The notes: generated by a model not told the origin, from the letters alone. 30,459 nt of DNA from UBA2450 sp045132035 (GCA_045132035.1 JBGURM010000009.1:1-30459); one strand, 5' to 3'; positions 8,297 through 16,879 are shown, counted from the first letter of the stretch. Program-made: numbers and translations.

Positions 8297-10288
8297 ATGA
8301 AAAAACTTGTTGTTTTAGGTCTAATAATGTCAAACCTTGTTATATCATCCACTTATGTGCCTTTAAAAGCTAATCAAAATTATCCAGTGATAAAGAAAGA
8401 ATTCCGCTACGCTCCAGTGGGTGGAGGAGAATTAATATCCTATACTGGGGATGTTTACTTCTCTCAAGGTTATTTTGAACATTCTTCACAAGAATATGAC
8501 CCTCATTTAGCGTCAGCCTCCTTAGCCTTTGCTAATTCAACTAATACTTACGCAACTGAAGTTTATGATGAATATTGGTACTTAAACCAATCAAAATTCG
8601 CTAAAGAGTTTTTAGAAACAACGCTTGAGTTCAATACATATGAAACAAACGCCGATTATCGATCAACCGCGAGATTTGACTCCATTGGCCTTTGTGCTGC
8701 AAAAAAAGAATTTGGTGATTACACAGTTGTTGCCGTTGCTCCTAGAAGCGGTGGTTATTATAGCGAATGGGCAAATAACATGCATTTAGGCGACGGAAGT
8801 CAATCGGATTACATGCATGAAGGTTGGTATAACGCTGCTAATAAGTTAATTAGTTTCGTAACTGAATACGTTGATAATAATGTCACAACAAATAGAGTTA
8901 AACTCTGGATGACCGGTTTCTCTAGAGGAGGGGCCACCACTAATATCGCTGCTGCTTTAATTGATAACAAACTTAATAATGGTGAATCATTATTTAAAAA
9001 AGCACGTACATCAATAGAAGATGTCTACGCCTATACATTTGAAGCACCTCAAGGCGCGAATGTTAATTCAAAAACAATTAAAAAGCCTAAAGATAAGCTA
9101 TATAACAATATCTTTAATATCGTAAATCCACTTGATGTCGTTCCAAAACTAGCAATGAAAGAATATGGTTTTACACGTTTTGGAATTGATAAATACATCA
9201 CTAATAAATTCTATAATCCTAATGATTATGTAGAAAACCGCAAAACATTTAATACTTTCTTAAACAAATATCATCAAAATCCAGAAACAGTATTAGCTCC
9301 TGATGATTTTGAAATGGCAGGATTTGAAATTAATAATGGCGGAGTTGATATTCTCGCCACTTTAGTGTCTGCAATCGCCACCGATAGCGATTTACCAACA
9401 ATCCTTACTCCATATAGAGATAAAAGAAAACAAAACTATGACGCAAATATTGCCTTTGATCAACTAATGAGAGAATTAGTGAGTCAAATTGGTGATCGAA
9501 ATAACTTCTATAAGAAAATCGAACCATCATTAATCAAAATGATGCTTGAAATTCAAGATGAGAAAAACGGTAAACCAAATTACTTAACCGCTATGCTTAA
9601 AATCATTTTTGTTGGAGCGATTATTAATGCGGTTACTGGTAGCACCAAATTGGCTAAAAGCGCAATTTCAGCAATATGGGGAGATTCTTTTACAAATACA
9701 TTATATGAGACAGTTAACTCTTTAATTGGCCCATTAGCGAGTACATATTGGGAAAAGCCAAACGAATTACTCTCTATCGGCGCATATGTTGGTAACATTA
9801 TCCAAAACCACTATCCAGAAGTCACTCTTTCCCATTTAGCGGCCCAAGATAGTTATTATTTACAAGATGCAGGAAATCTAAAAGAAGTTCCACTATTTAG
9901 TAACGCTGATTATGGAAGAATGCACTTCTTTGGTTATAACGATCTTGGTTTAAGACTAGAAAGCAAAAATGGTACTAGAGTAATTAATATCGAGGGACAT
10001 GTCCTTGGTAAAAGTGATGTCGAAGATTGTAGAGACGGCTACGCTGCTGGATATTATAGCTATGCTACTGAAGAAAAAATGGATATCTTCATGCCAGTAA
10101 ACCGTAAATATAACATCTCAATGAAATCTTACTCTAAAAAACCTTATCACCGCTGCGAATATTGGGCGTATTACGAATATTTCACTTTAGATAATAGCGG
10201 AATCGTAAGAAAAGAAGTTGACCATAAAAAAGAAAAAGTATGCTTTAATTCTGACCGCCATAAGCGCGATGTCACTATTAAAGTTTAA
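8297..10288 (+). CDS. Secreted alpha/beta-hydrolase (lipase class 3-like)
   Basis: 663 residues from the ATG at 8297, which is 7 nt from GGAGG; the ATG at 8291 is too close. A cleavable Sec signal (about 1-25) precedes the enzyme. The nucleophile elbow GFSRGG puts the catalytic Ser at about 209. NPLDVVP (Asp about 280) and HYPEV (His about 505) are plausible triad partners, the order seen in lipase-3/DUF2974-type proteins. A roughly 200-residue helical insertion lies between Asp and His. No lipobox, no membrane anchor and no sorting signal are seen, so the product is probably released or held by the lipoprotein encoded 15 bp downstream. The substrate cannot be told (lipid, ester or peptide bond). 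The shared promoter element ties it to the precursor-peptide family. Confidence 0.75.
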   Translation: MKKLVVLGLIMSNLVISSTYVPLKANQNYPVIKKEFRYAPVGGGELISYTGDVYFSQGYFEHSSQEYDPHLASASLAFANSTNTYATEVYDEYWYLNQSKFAKEFLETTLEFNTYETNADYRSTARFDSIGLCAAKKEFGDYTVVAVAPRSGGYYSEWANNMHLGDGSQSDYMHEGWYNAANKLISFVTEYVDNNVTTNRVKLWMTGFSRGGATTNIAAALIDNKLNNGESLFKKARTSIEDVYAYTFEAPQGANVNSKTIKKPKDKLYNNIFNIVNPLDVVPKLAMKEYGFTRFGIDKYITNKFYNPNDYVENRKTFNTFLNKYHQNPETVLAPDDFEMAGFEINNGGVDILATLVSAIATDSDLPTILTPYRDKRKQNYDANIAFDQLMRELVSQIGDRNNFYKKIEPSLIKMMLEIQDEKNGKPNYLTAMLKIIFVGAIINAVTGSTKLAKSAISAIWGDSFTNTLYETVNSLIGPLASTYWEKPNELLSIGAYVGNIIQNHYPEVTLSHLAAQDSYYLQDAGNLKEVPLFSNADYGRMHFFGYNDLGLRLESKNGTRVINIEGHVLGKSDVEDCRDGYAAGYYSYATEEKMDIFMPVNRKYNISMKSYSKKPYHRCEYWAYYEYFTLDNSGIVRKEVDHKKEKVCFNSDRHKRDVTIKV

Positions 10289-10302
10289 AGGAGGAAATGA
10301 AG

Positions 10303-11391
10303 ATGAAAAAAAGCATTTTACTATTAATTCCTCTTATGATGAGTTTAGTGGCCTGTAACAACTCTTCCTCAATTAACAATCAAGAAGATGTTAATAATCT
10401 TAAATCAATATTAAAGGAACAAGACTTATCACCACTTAATAAAAAATTGTATTTTTCACAATTTAGTCAAAATTTTAGTGTGTACACTAACGAACTTAAT
10501 GATGAAGGTAAACGCATCGATTTCTTCAATTATAACGGAAGTGGTAATGTCGGCTATTATTACGATGTAGATGAAAAAGCGTACGAAGAAATCATTAAAG
10601 ATGAAAACACCAATATATTTGACATTATGTGTCAAGGACTTGGGTATTACACTTTAATTCAATATGCGACAATTAACTCATTTATCAATGATGAATCTGA
10701 AGAGATCGAACACAATGACCGTTATACCTACATTCAACAATTAGGAGCGTTATTTAGCGATTCAAACCTTCAAATTACAAACGAATATTTATTTTCCGAT
10801 TTCAATGATGACGAAGGATATGATTATCGTCAATTCAACGGAGCCATTGCTAAAGATATCTTGTTTGATTCATATTCCACTAAGACACTAAGTGATATCT
10901 TTTCTAGAGTAAATATCTATGATGGGCCAGGATATTGCGAGACTATTGATTCTATGTATTATCAAACTGTTCTCTCTTTATCACAAAGCACTGATAAAGA
11001 AATAAGTGATTTCATCATCAACAACAATATTGAATGCGTTGAATCTGATAGGTATTTAGAATTATCTTTCGAACTAAAAGAAGACAAATATATCAATCAA
11101 TTAATCGATAACGATATTATTCCTGGGGCAATTAAAGGAACTTTATTCTTAGACAAAGAAACAAAGCAACTTGAAGAATTCAAATACAGAATCATCTATT
11201 TTGAAGAAGAGGTTGATCAAAGTAATAATTACGTCCATGTAGCAAGCATGGAATTCGAAGTCGATGGAGAATCTAGTCGCGATATATCAGAAGTAGACCC
11301 ATCAATGTCTGATGAACCAACAGTGTTCACCGATCCTGATGAATTCATGCGTCAAGTTGTTGAACAAGCCCTTCCTTCAATCGCAAAATAA
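10303..11391 (+). CDS. Lipoprotein of unknown function, cotranscribed with the hydrolase
   Basis: 362 residues from the ATG at 10303, 8 nt after AAAGGAGG; the ATG at 10297 is 2 nt from it. Lipobox LVAC (Cys18). The mature part is acidic, rich in Asn, Asp and Tyr, and has no motif I recognise. The layout, a signal-anchored beta-rich domain with a long acidic tail, fits a surface lipoprotein that assists or restrains a secreted enzyme. Its stop is followed by a bidirectional terminator. Because it follows the hydrolase by 15 bp, the two are almost certainly one transcript under the direct-repeat promoter. A role as hydrolase anchor or self-protection protein is only a guess. Confidence 0.7.
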   Translation: MKKSILLLIPLMMSLVACNNSSSINNQEDVNNLKSILKEQDLSPLNKKLYFSQFSQNFSVYTNELNDEGKRIDFFNYNGSGNVGYYYDVDEKAYEEIIKDENTNIFDIMCQGLGYYTLIQYATINSFINDESEEIEHNDRYTYIQQLGALFSDSNLQITNEYLFSDFNDDEGYDYRQFNGAIAKDILFDSYSTKTLSDIFSRVNIYDGPGYCETIDSMYYQTVLSLSQSTDKEISDFIINNNIECVESDRYLELSFELKEDKYINQLIDNDIIPGAIKGTLFLDKETKQLEEFKYRIIYFEEEVDQSNNYVHVASMEFEVDGESSRDISEVDPSMSDEPTVFTDPDEFMRQVVEQALPSIAK

Positions 11392-11400
11392 CTTTTATTC

Positions 11401-11443
11401 AAAAAAGACCTTATCGGAATGATGAATAGATAAGGTCTTTATA
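11401..11443. terminator. Bidirectional terminator between converging operons
   Basis: AAAGACCTTATC (11404-11415) pairs with GATAAGGTCTTT (11429-11440). T-tracts occur on both strands. It serves the hydrolase operon (plus) and the 12072-11469 precursor operon (minus). Confidence 0.85.
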
Positions 11444-11468
11444 TTATCCAAGAAAGATAACTTTTAAT

Positions 11469-11759
11469 TTAGAAAATGTAGAACAAATGACCGCACTTTC
11501 TACATGTACATTCAAATTGATAATCAAATAATACACCTGTGGATTGCCTTTTAACTTTAATATCTGTTGATCCACATTGGCTACATTGTGGTTTTGGTGT
11601 GGTTTGACATTTACCACCACCATTAATAACTTTTAATTGCTCATCAGTAAGTTCAATACCTTCTTCTTTAGCAAGTTTTAAAAGTTCATCAGAGTTTTTA
11701 CACGCTTTTATTTTAGCAATTTGTTCTTCGCTTAATCCTTTTAATAATTCTTCTCTCAT
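11469..11759 (-). CDS. Nif11-leader zinc-ribbon precursor peptide, class III core
   Basis: 96 residues from the ATG at 11759, set by alignment of MREELLKGL with the other leaders; an upstream TTG at 11792 would add 11 residues. The leader ends INGGG (45-49). The core has Cys51, CSQC (59-62), Cys84 and CRKC (86-89). It shares the block TGVLFDYQ and the end FYIF with the gene at 12495, so the two form a subclass although they lie in separate transcripts. The ribosome site is weak (AGAAC). It sits 22 bp after the gene at 11782-12072 and is likely coupled to it. Confidence 0.85.
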   Translation of the reverse strand: MREELLKGLSEEQIAKIKACKNSDELLKLAKEEGIELTDEQLKVINGGGKCQTTPKPQCSQCGSTDIKVKRQSTGVLFDYQFECTCRKCGHLFYIF

Positions 11760-11781
11760 ATTTAAGTTCTTTTTTTGATTA

Positions 11782-12072
11782 CTAACTAACAAAATTTTTA
11801 ATATCTTCCCAAAGGTTATCGTTGAATTCGTGTCCGCAGTTATTGCAATAATATTCTTTTGGTCCTACGCAATCTTCAACGATGATGTTACTTCCACATT
11901 TTGGACATCTAACTGTATAAGTTCCACATCCTCCATTAACTGCAGCTAATTGTTCTTCGGTTAGTTCGACGCCTTCTTCTTTAGCAAGTTTTAATAAATC
12001 TTCATTATTTTTGCATGCCTTAACTTTCGTAATTTGTTCGTCAGTTAAACCTTTTAAAAATTGTCTCTTCAT
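11782..12072 (-). CDS. Nif11-leader zinc-ribbon precursor peptide
   Basis: 96 residues from the ATG at 12072, which has AAAGGAGA upstream and matches the family start MKRQFLKGL. The reading frame is open to 12216 but the extra part crosses the promoter and is not coding. The leader ends VNGG (45-48), with Cys49 next. The core has CPKC (56-59), an extra Cys68 and CNNC (76-79), then a longer acidic tail ending in DIKNFVS. It is the first gene after the promoter at 12103-12131, followed by the gene at 11469. Confidence 0.85.
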   Translation of the reverse strand: MKRQFLKGLTDEQITKVKACKNNEDLLKLAKEEGVELTEEQLAAVNGGCGTYTVRCPKCGSNIIVEDCVGPKEYYCNNCGHEFNDNLWEDIKNFVS

Positions 12073-12102
12073 ATCTAGGCTCTCCTTTAGTGAGTTTATC
12101 TT

Positions 12103-12131
12103 ATCATAACGGCTGCCACAAATGTGCCACA
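12103..12131 (-). promoter_or_regulatory. Direct-repeat promoter for the 12072/11759 operon
   Basis: On the minus strand TGTGGCA-CATT-TGTGGCA (12131-12114), 5 nt, TATGAT (12108-12103). The half-sites are identical and the linker has CATT instead of CTTT. Confidence 0.75.
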
Positions 12132-12154
12132 AAAAAGACCTCAAATAGAGGCCT
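12132..12154 (-). terminator. Array-type terminator after the gene at 12170
   Basis: On the minus strand AGGCCTC-TATTT-GAGGTCT and six T. It abuts the next promoter directly, so one transcript ends and the next begins within about 30 bp. Confidence 0.8.
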
Positions 12155-12169
12155 AATTGTTTAATAGTA

Positions 12170-12463
12170 TTAAACTGGTGAAGAGTTATCTGTCCATGTG
12201 TAGCCACACTTCTCACATGTGTACGTTTTGCCGTCTTTTATAGGACGGTTTTTGCCACATCTTGGGCAATCCCACGGATTGATATCGTCTCCTAAACTAG
12301 AAATAGCACTACAAGCTCCGCCACCACTAACAGCCTTCAATTGTTCATCACTAAGTTCAATGCCTTCTGCTTTAGCTAATGCTAATAGTTCGTCACTATT
12401 CTTACATGCTTTTACTTTAGTGACTTGCTCTTCGGATAATCCTTTTAATAATTCTTGTTTCAT
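12170..12463 (-). CDS. Nif11-leader zinc-ribbon precursor peptide, class I core
   Basis: 97 residues from the ATG at 12463, in agreement with the family start MKQELLKGL; a TTG at 12469 is nearer to GGAG but adds two non-family residues. The leader ends VSGGG (45-49). The core begins ACSAISSLGDDINPWDCP, with Cys51, CPRC (66-69) and CEKC (83-86). It is closest to the gene at 829-1131: both have CGKN and a Lys/Gly turn before the second pair. Third gene of the transcript starting at 13185. Confidence 0.85.
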   Translation of the reverse strand: MKQELLKGLSEEQVTKVKACKNSDELLALAKAEGIELSDEQLKAVSGGGACSAISSLGDDINPWDCPRCGKNRPIKDGKTYTCEKCGYTWTDNSSPV

Positions 12464-12494
12464 ATACAAAGTTCTCCTATGTTAACTTTTTGAA

Positions 12495-12794
12495 TTAGAA
12501 AATGTAAAAAGATCTACCGCATGTTCTACATGTGCCACAATATTGGTAATCAAATAAGACACCAGTTGTTTCTCTTTTATATTTGACATCAGGTGATCCA
12601 CAATATAAACAGTTGTCGGATGGTGTAGATTGACAATAGTCTTTGCCACCGCCACTAACAATTTTCAATTGTTCGTCAGTTAATTCAACACCTTCAGCTT
12701 TCGCTAACGCTAAAAGTTCGTCATAGTTTTTGCACGCTTTTACTTTAGCGATTTGCTCTTCGGTTAATCCTTTTAATAATTCTTTCTTTTTCAT
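12495..12794 (-). CDS. Nif11-leader zinc-ribbon precursor peptide, class III core
   Basis: 99 residues from the ATG at 12794; a GTG at 12803 is also in frame but the leader alignment and the AGAAGAG site favour the ATG. The leader ends VSGGG (46-50). The core starts KDYCQSTPSDNC and has Cys54, CLYC (62-65), Cys86 and CRTC (89-92). The stretch KRETTGVLFDYQ pairs it with the gene at 11469. Six core cysteines would allow a zinc site plus one disulfide or thioether. Middle gene of a three-gene transcript. Confidence 0.85.
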   Translation of the reverse strand: MKKKELLKGLTEEQIAKVKACKNYDELLALAKAEGVELTDEQLKIVSGGGKDYCQSTPSDNCLYCGSPDVKYKRETTGVLFDYQYCGTCRTCGRSFYIF

Positions 12795-12866
12795 ATATAG
12801 CACTCTTCTTTTTACTAATATTTTTTAACTATTACAGGTTTAGCTTTTGCGTTTTGTTAGAGATTC

Positions 12867-13154
12867 TTACTCTCTCCATTTAAAGCCGCAGCTTTGGCAT
12901 TGGAATAAATTACCTTTACCTTTCACTGCCTCAACTTTATTGCTTCCACATTCTGGACAATCAAAAGGATTGAAAAAATCTCCGATATCAGAAGCAACGC
13001 TACAGGCGCCGCCGCCACTAATAACTTTAAGTTGTTCATCAGTTAATTCAACACCTTCTGCTTTCGCTAATGCTAATAGTTCATCATGATTTTTGCATGC
13101 TTTAACTTTAGCAATTTGTTCTTTACTTAAGCCTTTTAATAATTCTTTCTTCAT
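12867..13154 (-). CDS. Nif11-leader zinc-ribbon precursor peptide, class I core
   Basis: 95 residues. The leader ends ISGGG (45-49). The core has Cys51, CPEC (66-69) and CQSC (86-89), and ends CGFKWRE. The opening ACSVASDIGDFFNPFDCP places it with class I. The AAAGGAGA site is strong, consistent with first position behind the promoter at 13185-13213. A gap of 72 bp separates it from the gene at 12495; no terminator is visible there, so the three genes are read as one operon. Confidence 0.85.
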   Translation of the reverse strand: MKKELLKGLSKEQIAKVKACKNHDELLALAKAEGVELTDEQLKVISGGGACSVASDIGDFFNPFDCPECGSNKVEAVKGKGNLFQCQSCGFKWRE

Positions 13155-13184
13155 TATCGAAATCTCCTTTAGTAGCTATATAGT

Positions 13185-13213
13185 ATCATAGTGGTTGTCA
13201 CAAAAGTGCCACA
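13185..13213 (-). promoter_or_regulatory. Direct-repeat promoter for the 13154/12794/12463 operon
   Basis: On the minus strand TGTGGCA-CTTT-TGTGACA (13213-13196), 5 nt, TATGAT (13190-13185). One of the best -10 matches of the set. Confidence 0.8.
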
Positions 13214-13215
13214 AA

Positions 13216-13241
13216 AGAAAAACCGAGATATTTCACTCGGT
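13216..13241 (-). terminator. CCGAG-type terminator after the gene at 13264
   Basis: On the minus strand ACCGAG-TGAAATAT-CTCGGT and a T-run. The hairpin is identical in stem and loop to those at 19705 and 25744. Confidence 0.8.
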
Positions 13242-13263
13242 CATAACAAAATGTTTACTAATA

Positions 13264-13554
13264 TTAATCTGTCTCAACGTGATTCCATTTGTAACCACAT
13301 TTTTTGCATTTGCGCATGCCATTTTTTAGTTCATAATCATTGCAACCACATTTTGGGCAATCATTAGTATTGAGATAATCTCCGACATCTGAAACGACGC
13401 TACAGACACCACCGCCACTAATAGCAGCAAGTTGTTCGTCGGTCAACTGAATTCCTTCAGCTTTAGCTATTGCTAAGAGTTCTTCATGATTTTTGCATGC
13501 TTTTACTTTAGCGATTTGTTCTTCACTTAAACCATTTAATAGTTCTTGTTTCAT
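13264..13554 (-). CDS. Nif11-leader zinc-ribbon precursor peptide, class I core
   Basis: 96 residues from the ATG at 13554 (family start MKQELLNGL; an upstream start at 13584 would overlap the intergenic ribosome region). The leader ends ISGGG (45-49). The core has Cys51, CPKC (66-69) with an extra Cys71, and CKKC (83-86). It opens VCSVVSDVGDYLNTNDCP, so Val replaces the usual Ala after the glycines. It is the second gene of the transcript beginning at 13900, 44 bp after the gene at 13599. Confidence 0.85.
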   Translation of the reverse strand: MKQELLNGLSEEQIAKVKACKNHEELLAIAKAEGIQLTDEQLAAISGGGVCSVVSDVGDYLNTNDCPKCGCNDYELKNGMRKCKKCGYKWNHVETD

Positions 13555-13598
13555 AAGTTCGCCTTTTAATATTTTTTTACTCACTTATTGTCTTTATA

Positions 13599-13868
13599 TT
13601 ATAGAGACCACTCATAACCACATTGATTACATTTATAAGTAGAACATCCGCTTACTTGATAAATTGGTAATTTTCTATAATCTTTTGAACCACATTGTGG
13701 GCATTTGAAACTTGAGAAGCATCCACCACCACTGATGGTTTCAATTTGTTCACTAGTTAATTCAACACCTTCATCTTTTGCGAGCTTCAATAATTCTTCT
13801 TGGTTTTTACACGCCTTAACTTTAGCGATTTGTTCTTCGGTTAAACCTTTTAGTAATTCTTCTTTCAT
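13599..13868 (-). CDS. Nif11-leader zinc-ribbon precursor peptide, shortest member
   Basis: 89 residues from the ATG at 13868, the shortest of the family. The leader ends ETISGGG (43-49) and Cys50 follows at once. The core CFSSFKCPQCGS has CPQC (56-59), an extra Cys75 and CNQC (80-83), ending CGYEWSL. The sequence around its cleavage site, TISGGGCFSS, is closest to the degenerate fragment at 25061-25141 (ATISGGSFSS). First gene behind the promoter at 13900-13928, with a GAGGAGA site. Confidence 0.85.
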   Translation of the reverse strand: MKEELLKGLTEEQIAKVKACKNQEELLKLAKDEGVELTSEQIETISGGGCFSSFKCPQCGSKDYRKLPIYQVSGCSTYKCNQCGYEWSL

Positions 13869-13899
13869 ATTCAAAGTTCTCCTCTATCAACTGTATCCT

Positions 13900-13928
13900 A
13901 TCATAATTGTTGTCACAAATGTGCCACA
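13900..13928 (-). promoter_or_regulatory. Direct-repeat promoter for the 13868/13554 operon
   Basis: On the minus strand TGTGGCA-CATT-TGTGACA (13928-13911), 5 nt, TATGAT (13905-13900). Confidence 0.8.
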
Positions 13929-13951
13929 AAAAAAGACCTCAATAGAGGCCT
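13929..13951 (-). terminator. Array-type terminator after the gene at 13988
   Basis: On the minus strand AGGCCTC-TATT-GAGGTCT followed by seven T. It ends the 724-codon gene and touches the next promoter. Confidence 0.85.
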
Positions 13952-13987
13952 AATCTAGGATTGGCGGCATCGTAATGTCATAGACAA

Positions 13988-16162
13988 CTATAAACCAGCA
14001 GGCTCTTCGATGTGGATTGTGAGGTTTTGAGTATCTAAAGTAGCTTCCAATCTAAGACTCATAACTGTCGTTTCAAACAAACCAATAAGCACAGTAAATG
14101 GAACATTAAACGAGATTCTTGTTTTTTCTTCATTCAGATAAATGCATGTTGTTCTAAATGTAAGGTTATTATATTCAATTTTCATCTCGTTGTTTTCACT
14201 AGAATAAAAGTGAAACGGATTACTATTTGTATAAAAATATGAATTTTCATCAGGAGTGAAAACAGTGTCCGTATAAGAATGATAAATTCCTATTTCAGGA
14301 CGATTAGTTTCTATTTCAGAATGAGAAACAAGATTAAAATGTTTGCTATCGCTATCGCTTACATTTTCAAATAGGAGTCTACTGCACCATAATTGACCAA
14401 AAAGAATAATCTCGTGGTCATTATTTTCATCAAACTTATATGTACCAAAACGATTGAATGTATCCTTCGGATCATCAAAATAACAAATTGCGTGGTATTT
14501 GTTATCTTTTGTTGCAATAGATTTAACATAGAACGTATTAATTGCCCCAAACTTATCAAAACCACAGACTGTAACATTTTCCTTGTTTGCTTCTGGCACC
14601 GAATATATTGTGGCGTCCGTTTCATCTCCGATGTCAGTCAAAACAACGGAGACAAATTGCTTTATTTTTCCATATGTTTTGATGTTTACATAGTATGGGT
14701 AAGTGCCTTCAATCTTCGTGTCCACATAAGAAAGATCAACATCTGATGCGGTAATATTTACATCTTTAGATGTACCATCTTGATATTTAAAGGTAACATA
14801 GGCGTTACCGCTATTGAAGTAATTAACTAGGTTAAATCCTGGTTCGATTTCTTCTTTGAATCCTTTATATTCAACAGACTTAATATAATTAGATTCATTA
14901 AAAACTAGATATGTTCCAAATAGACGGTATCTTGAATCTAATTTGAAAGATAATTCATGTTTCCCAGCCGCAGTAAATGGATTTGAATCTAACTGTAAGT
15001 CACAGCTTTGCAATTCTTCAAACGTCATCGTTCTATAAAAGGAAGCACGTCCAAATTGTCTTTGAGGATGACTGAGACCACCTGTTGCCCCAAATGCAAT
15101 AATCTCAACAAACGACCAAATTAACACTTTGTTGTCTTTTGGTAGAGTGTTATCACTTTGTTGTCTAACGTTATCAACTGAGACCACATTGTGATGTGTG
15201 TCTAGTCTATAGTAACCAAATAATGTGAATTGAGTGCTAATAGTTACAGTTTTTTTGTATGTAAAGGACAAGCGCATCGGTTGTTCGCCCTCGATTGTTT
15301 CGCTTTGGCTATTAACAAATTCAATTGACAAATTAGTGACAAATCGATCATCTAATCTCACATCATCATAGTGAGTTCGTCCGCCAACTGATTTATCTAA
15401 ATCAAATGACATAACCATATTGTGCAAATCTAAGGCATTTTCAAGAGATTCATTTCGTTTTCCGTAAATATAGTTGCCTGTCGATAAGTGAGCGGCTAAA
15501 GAAGCATCTGGGTTATCAACAATATAGAGTTCACAAGGGTCCTCACTATAGAACGACTGATTGACAACGATATTTGACGCTGTAGGATTACTACCTGGTG
15601 CACCTGCGGCTACACAGTCATAATAAATTTCACAACTAGAAAATGTAGCTTGTTCATTATTATCTATTGTTACCTGGAAATAAGATGGCTTTAATCCGTC
15701 GAAATAAACATCGCCGTGCTCGTCAGGAGTTTCTTCGCGCGGAGACTGAACTGTTGCTGACCAACCATATTTAACTTTAAGATTATTACCGTTTTCAAAA
15801 TGAATTTTGGTTAAGCCGTTAATTGGATCTCTTTCTACACCAGACCTCTCCATTAAATTACCAAACCAGCCATCTAGGCCTAATTTTACTTTTCCTGATT
15901 CGACTACATTTGTAATACCATTTTGAAGTAGTCTAACTGTGTTGTTTCGATATGTTTTTACATCGACATAATAATATCCACTTACATCATGAGGATTTTT
16001 GGTGAGTTGCTCATTCTCATAAGATAAATCAATTCTCATTGGGGTTTCATAAGCTTCATTTCTAATAAAACTAGAATTTTGGCCAGTTACAATAGAAACC
16101 GCCATCATCCCAAACGCTAAAACGAATGTAAATATATATGCTAATAGTTTTTTGTTTTTCAT
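13988..16162 (-). CDS. Large secreted protein with an Ig-like domain, function unknown
   Basis: 724 residues. A hydrophobic N-terminal segment (about 5-28) acts as signal peptide or uncleaved anchor; no lipobox. The body is beta-rich and rich in Asn, Asp and Tyr, like a surface protein. Residues about 430-520 (YVTFKYQDGTSKDVNIT...) match the outline of a Big_3-type Ig-like domain. I recognise no enzyme motif and no C-terminal sorting signal. It is a single gene: a TATAAT box lies about 26 nt upstream, and it ends at an array-type terminator (13929-13951), but it lacks the direct-repeat element. It separates the big precursor cluster from the paired lipoproteins. Confidence 0.7.
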   Translation of the reverse strand: MKNKKLLAYIFTFVLAFGMMAVSIVTGQNSSFIRNEAYETPMRIDLSYENEQLTKNPHDVSGYYYVDVKTYRNNTVRLLQNGITNVVESGKVKLGLDGWFGNLMERSGVERDPINGLTKIHFENGNNLKVKYGWSATVQSPREETPDEHGDVYFDGLKPSYFQVTIDNNEQATFSSCEIYYDCVAAGAPGSNPTASNIVVNQSFYSEDPCELYIVDNPDASLAAHLSTGNYIYGKRNESLENALDLHNMVMSFDLDKSVGGRTHYDDVRLDDRFVTNLSIEFVNSQSETIEGEQPMRLSFTYKKTVTISTQFTLFGYYRLDTHHNVVSVDNVRQQSDNTLPKDNKVLIWSFVEIIAFGATGGLSHPQRQFGRASFYRTMTFEELQSCDLQLDSNPFTAAGKHELSFKLDSRYRLFGTYLVFNESNYIKSVEYKGFKEEIEPGFNLVNYFNSGNAYVTFKYQDGTSKDVNITASDVDLSYVDTKIEGTYPYYVNIKTYGKIKQFVSVVLTDIGDETDATIYSVPEANKENVTVCGFDKFGAINTFYVKSIATKDNKYHAICYFDDPKDTFNRFGTYKFDENNDHEIILFGQLWCSRLLFENVSDSDSKHFNLVSHSEIETNRPEIGIYHSYTDTVFTPDENSYFYTNSNPFHFYSSENNEMKIEYNNLTFRTTCIYLNEEKTRISFNVPFTVLIGLFETTVMSLRLEATLDTQNLTIHIEEPAGL

Positions 16163-16321
16163 GAATTCGCCTCAATATTAGTAACATTATAGTGTTTGAA
16201 ATTGACGTTGAAAATATTTTTATATATTTTAATCTGTTTTTATCTTATAATTTAGAAAATGAAAGGTGAGCACTTCCATAGAAGCATTTGCTTTTATGAA
16301 GATGCAATACATGAAAAAACA

Positions 16322-16879
16322 ATGAAAAAAATTGCATTACTTGTATTACCATTTTTGCTTTTAACAGGATGTAATCAATCTTCACGCGTTGAAGTTAGTG
16401 CTGCTGATTGGAAAACAGAAGCACAAAATAAAATGGCAAAAGTTGATGAAGCAGTTAACGCAAAGAATTATCCATTCACAAAGTACACGATGGTGGGTAC
16501 TGACGGTTACGGAGCATCTGAAAAAGAAATTAACGGAGAATATACATACACCACTGGTGACTGGCTTACAGTTACAAGTTGGGACTTCCAATATAAAGGC
16601 GAAAGTCTTATTCCTTATCAACTAGCACAGTATGAGTTGTTTGTTGCTGTTCAATATTATGATGAGATTCAAAATTATATTGGCAAATCAGATAATTCAT
16701 TTAAATTTTATAAAGACGGCAATAATCTTGTTGTTGAAGCAAAATACACACACCCTTCATCAGAAACAGATAAAATAGATCAAAGATTATCGTTTAATGA
16801 AAACGGTTATGTCGTTTCAATAACGAGTCGTCATAATGAACAACTTACTTTGGATTTAAGATTCACTTATTCAAAATAG
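16322..16879 (+). CDS. Small lipoprotein, paralogue of the next gene
   Basis: 185 residues from the ATG at 16322, chosen because MKKIALLVLPFLLLTGC is a textbook lipoprotein signal (Cys17). Reading from 16259 would put 21 charged residues in front of it. No good ribosome site precedes 16322; a nine-codon frame (16296-16325) ends in ATGA over the start, so coupling is possible. The mature part has no known domain. Its end, FNENGYVVSI...LTLDLRFTYS, resembles the end of the gene at 16890 (FNEYGLLASY...KLTITIAYS). This suggests a tandem duplication. Confidence 0.6.
   Translation: MKKIALLVLPFLLLTGCNQSSRVEVSAADWKTEAQNKMAKVDEAVNAKNYPFTKYTMVGTDGYGASEKEINGEYTYTTGDWLTVTSWDFQYKGESLIPYQLAQYELFVAVQYYDEIQNYIGKSDNSFKFYKDGNNLVVEAKYTHPSSETDKIDQRLSFNENGYVVSITSRHNEQLTLDLRFTYSK

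Noticed and set aside
12072..12216. N-terminal extensions of precursor genes (for example to 12216, 18589 and 26480)
   Set aside because: The extra codons run through the ribosome site and the conserved promoter, and the leader alignment together with AGGAG sites marks the internal ATG.
16296..16325. Nine-codon leader frame overlapping the start of the lipoprotein gene at 16322
   Set aside because: It has no ribosome site of its own, and such short frames are expected by chance in AT-rich DNA.
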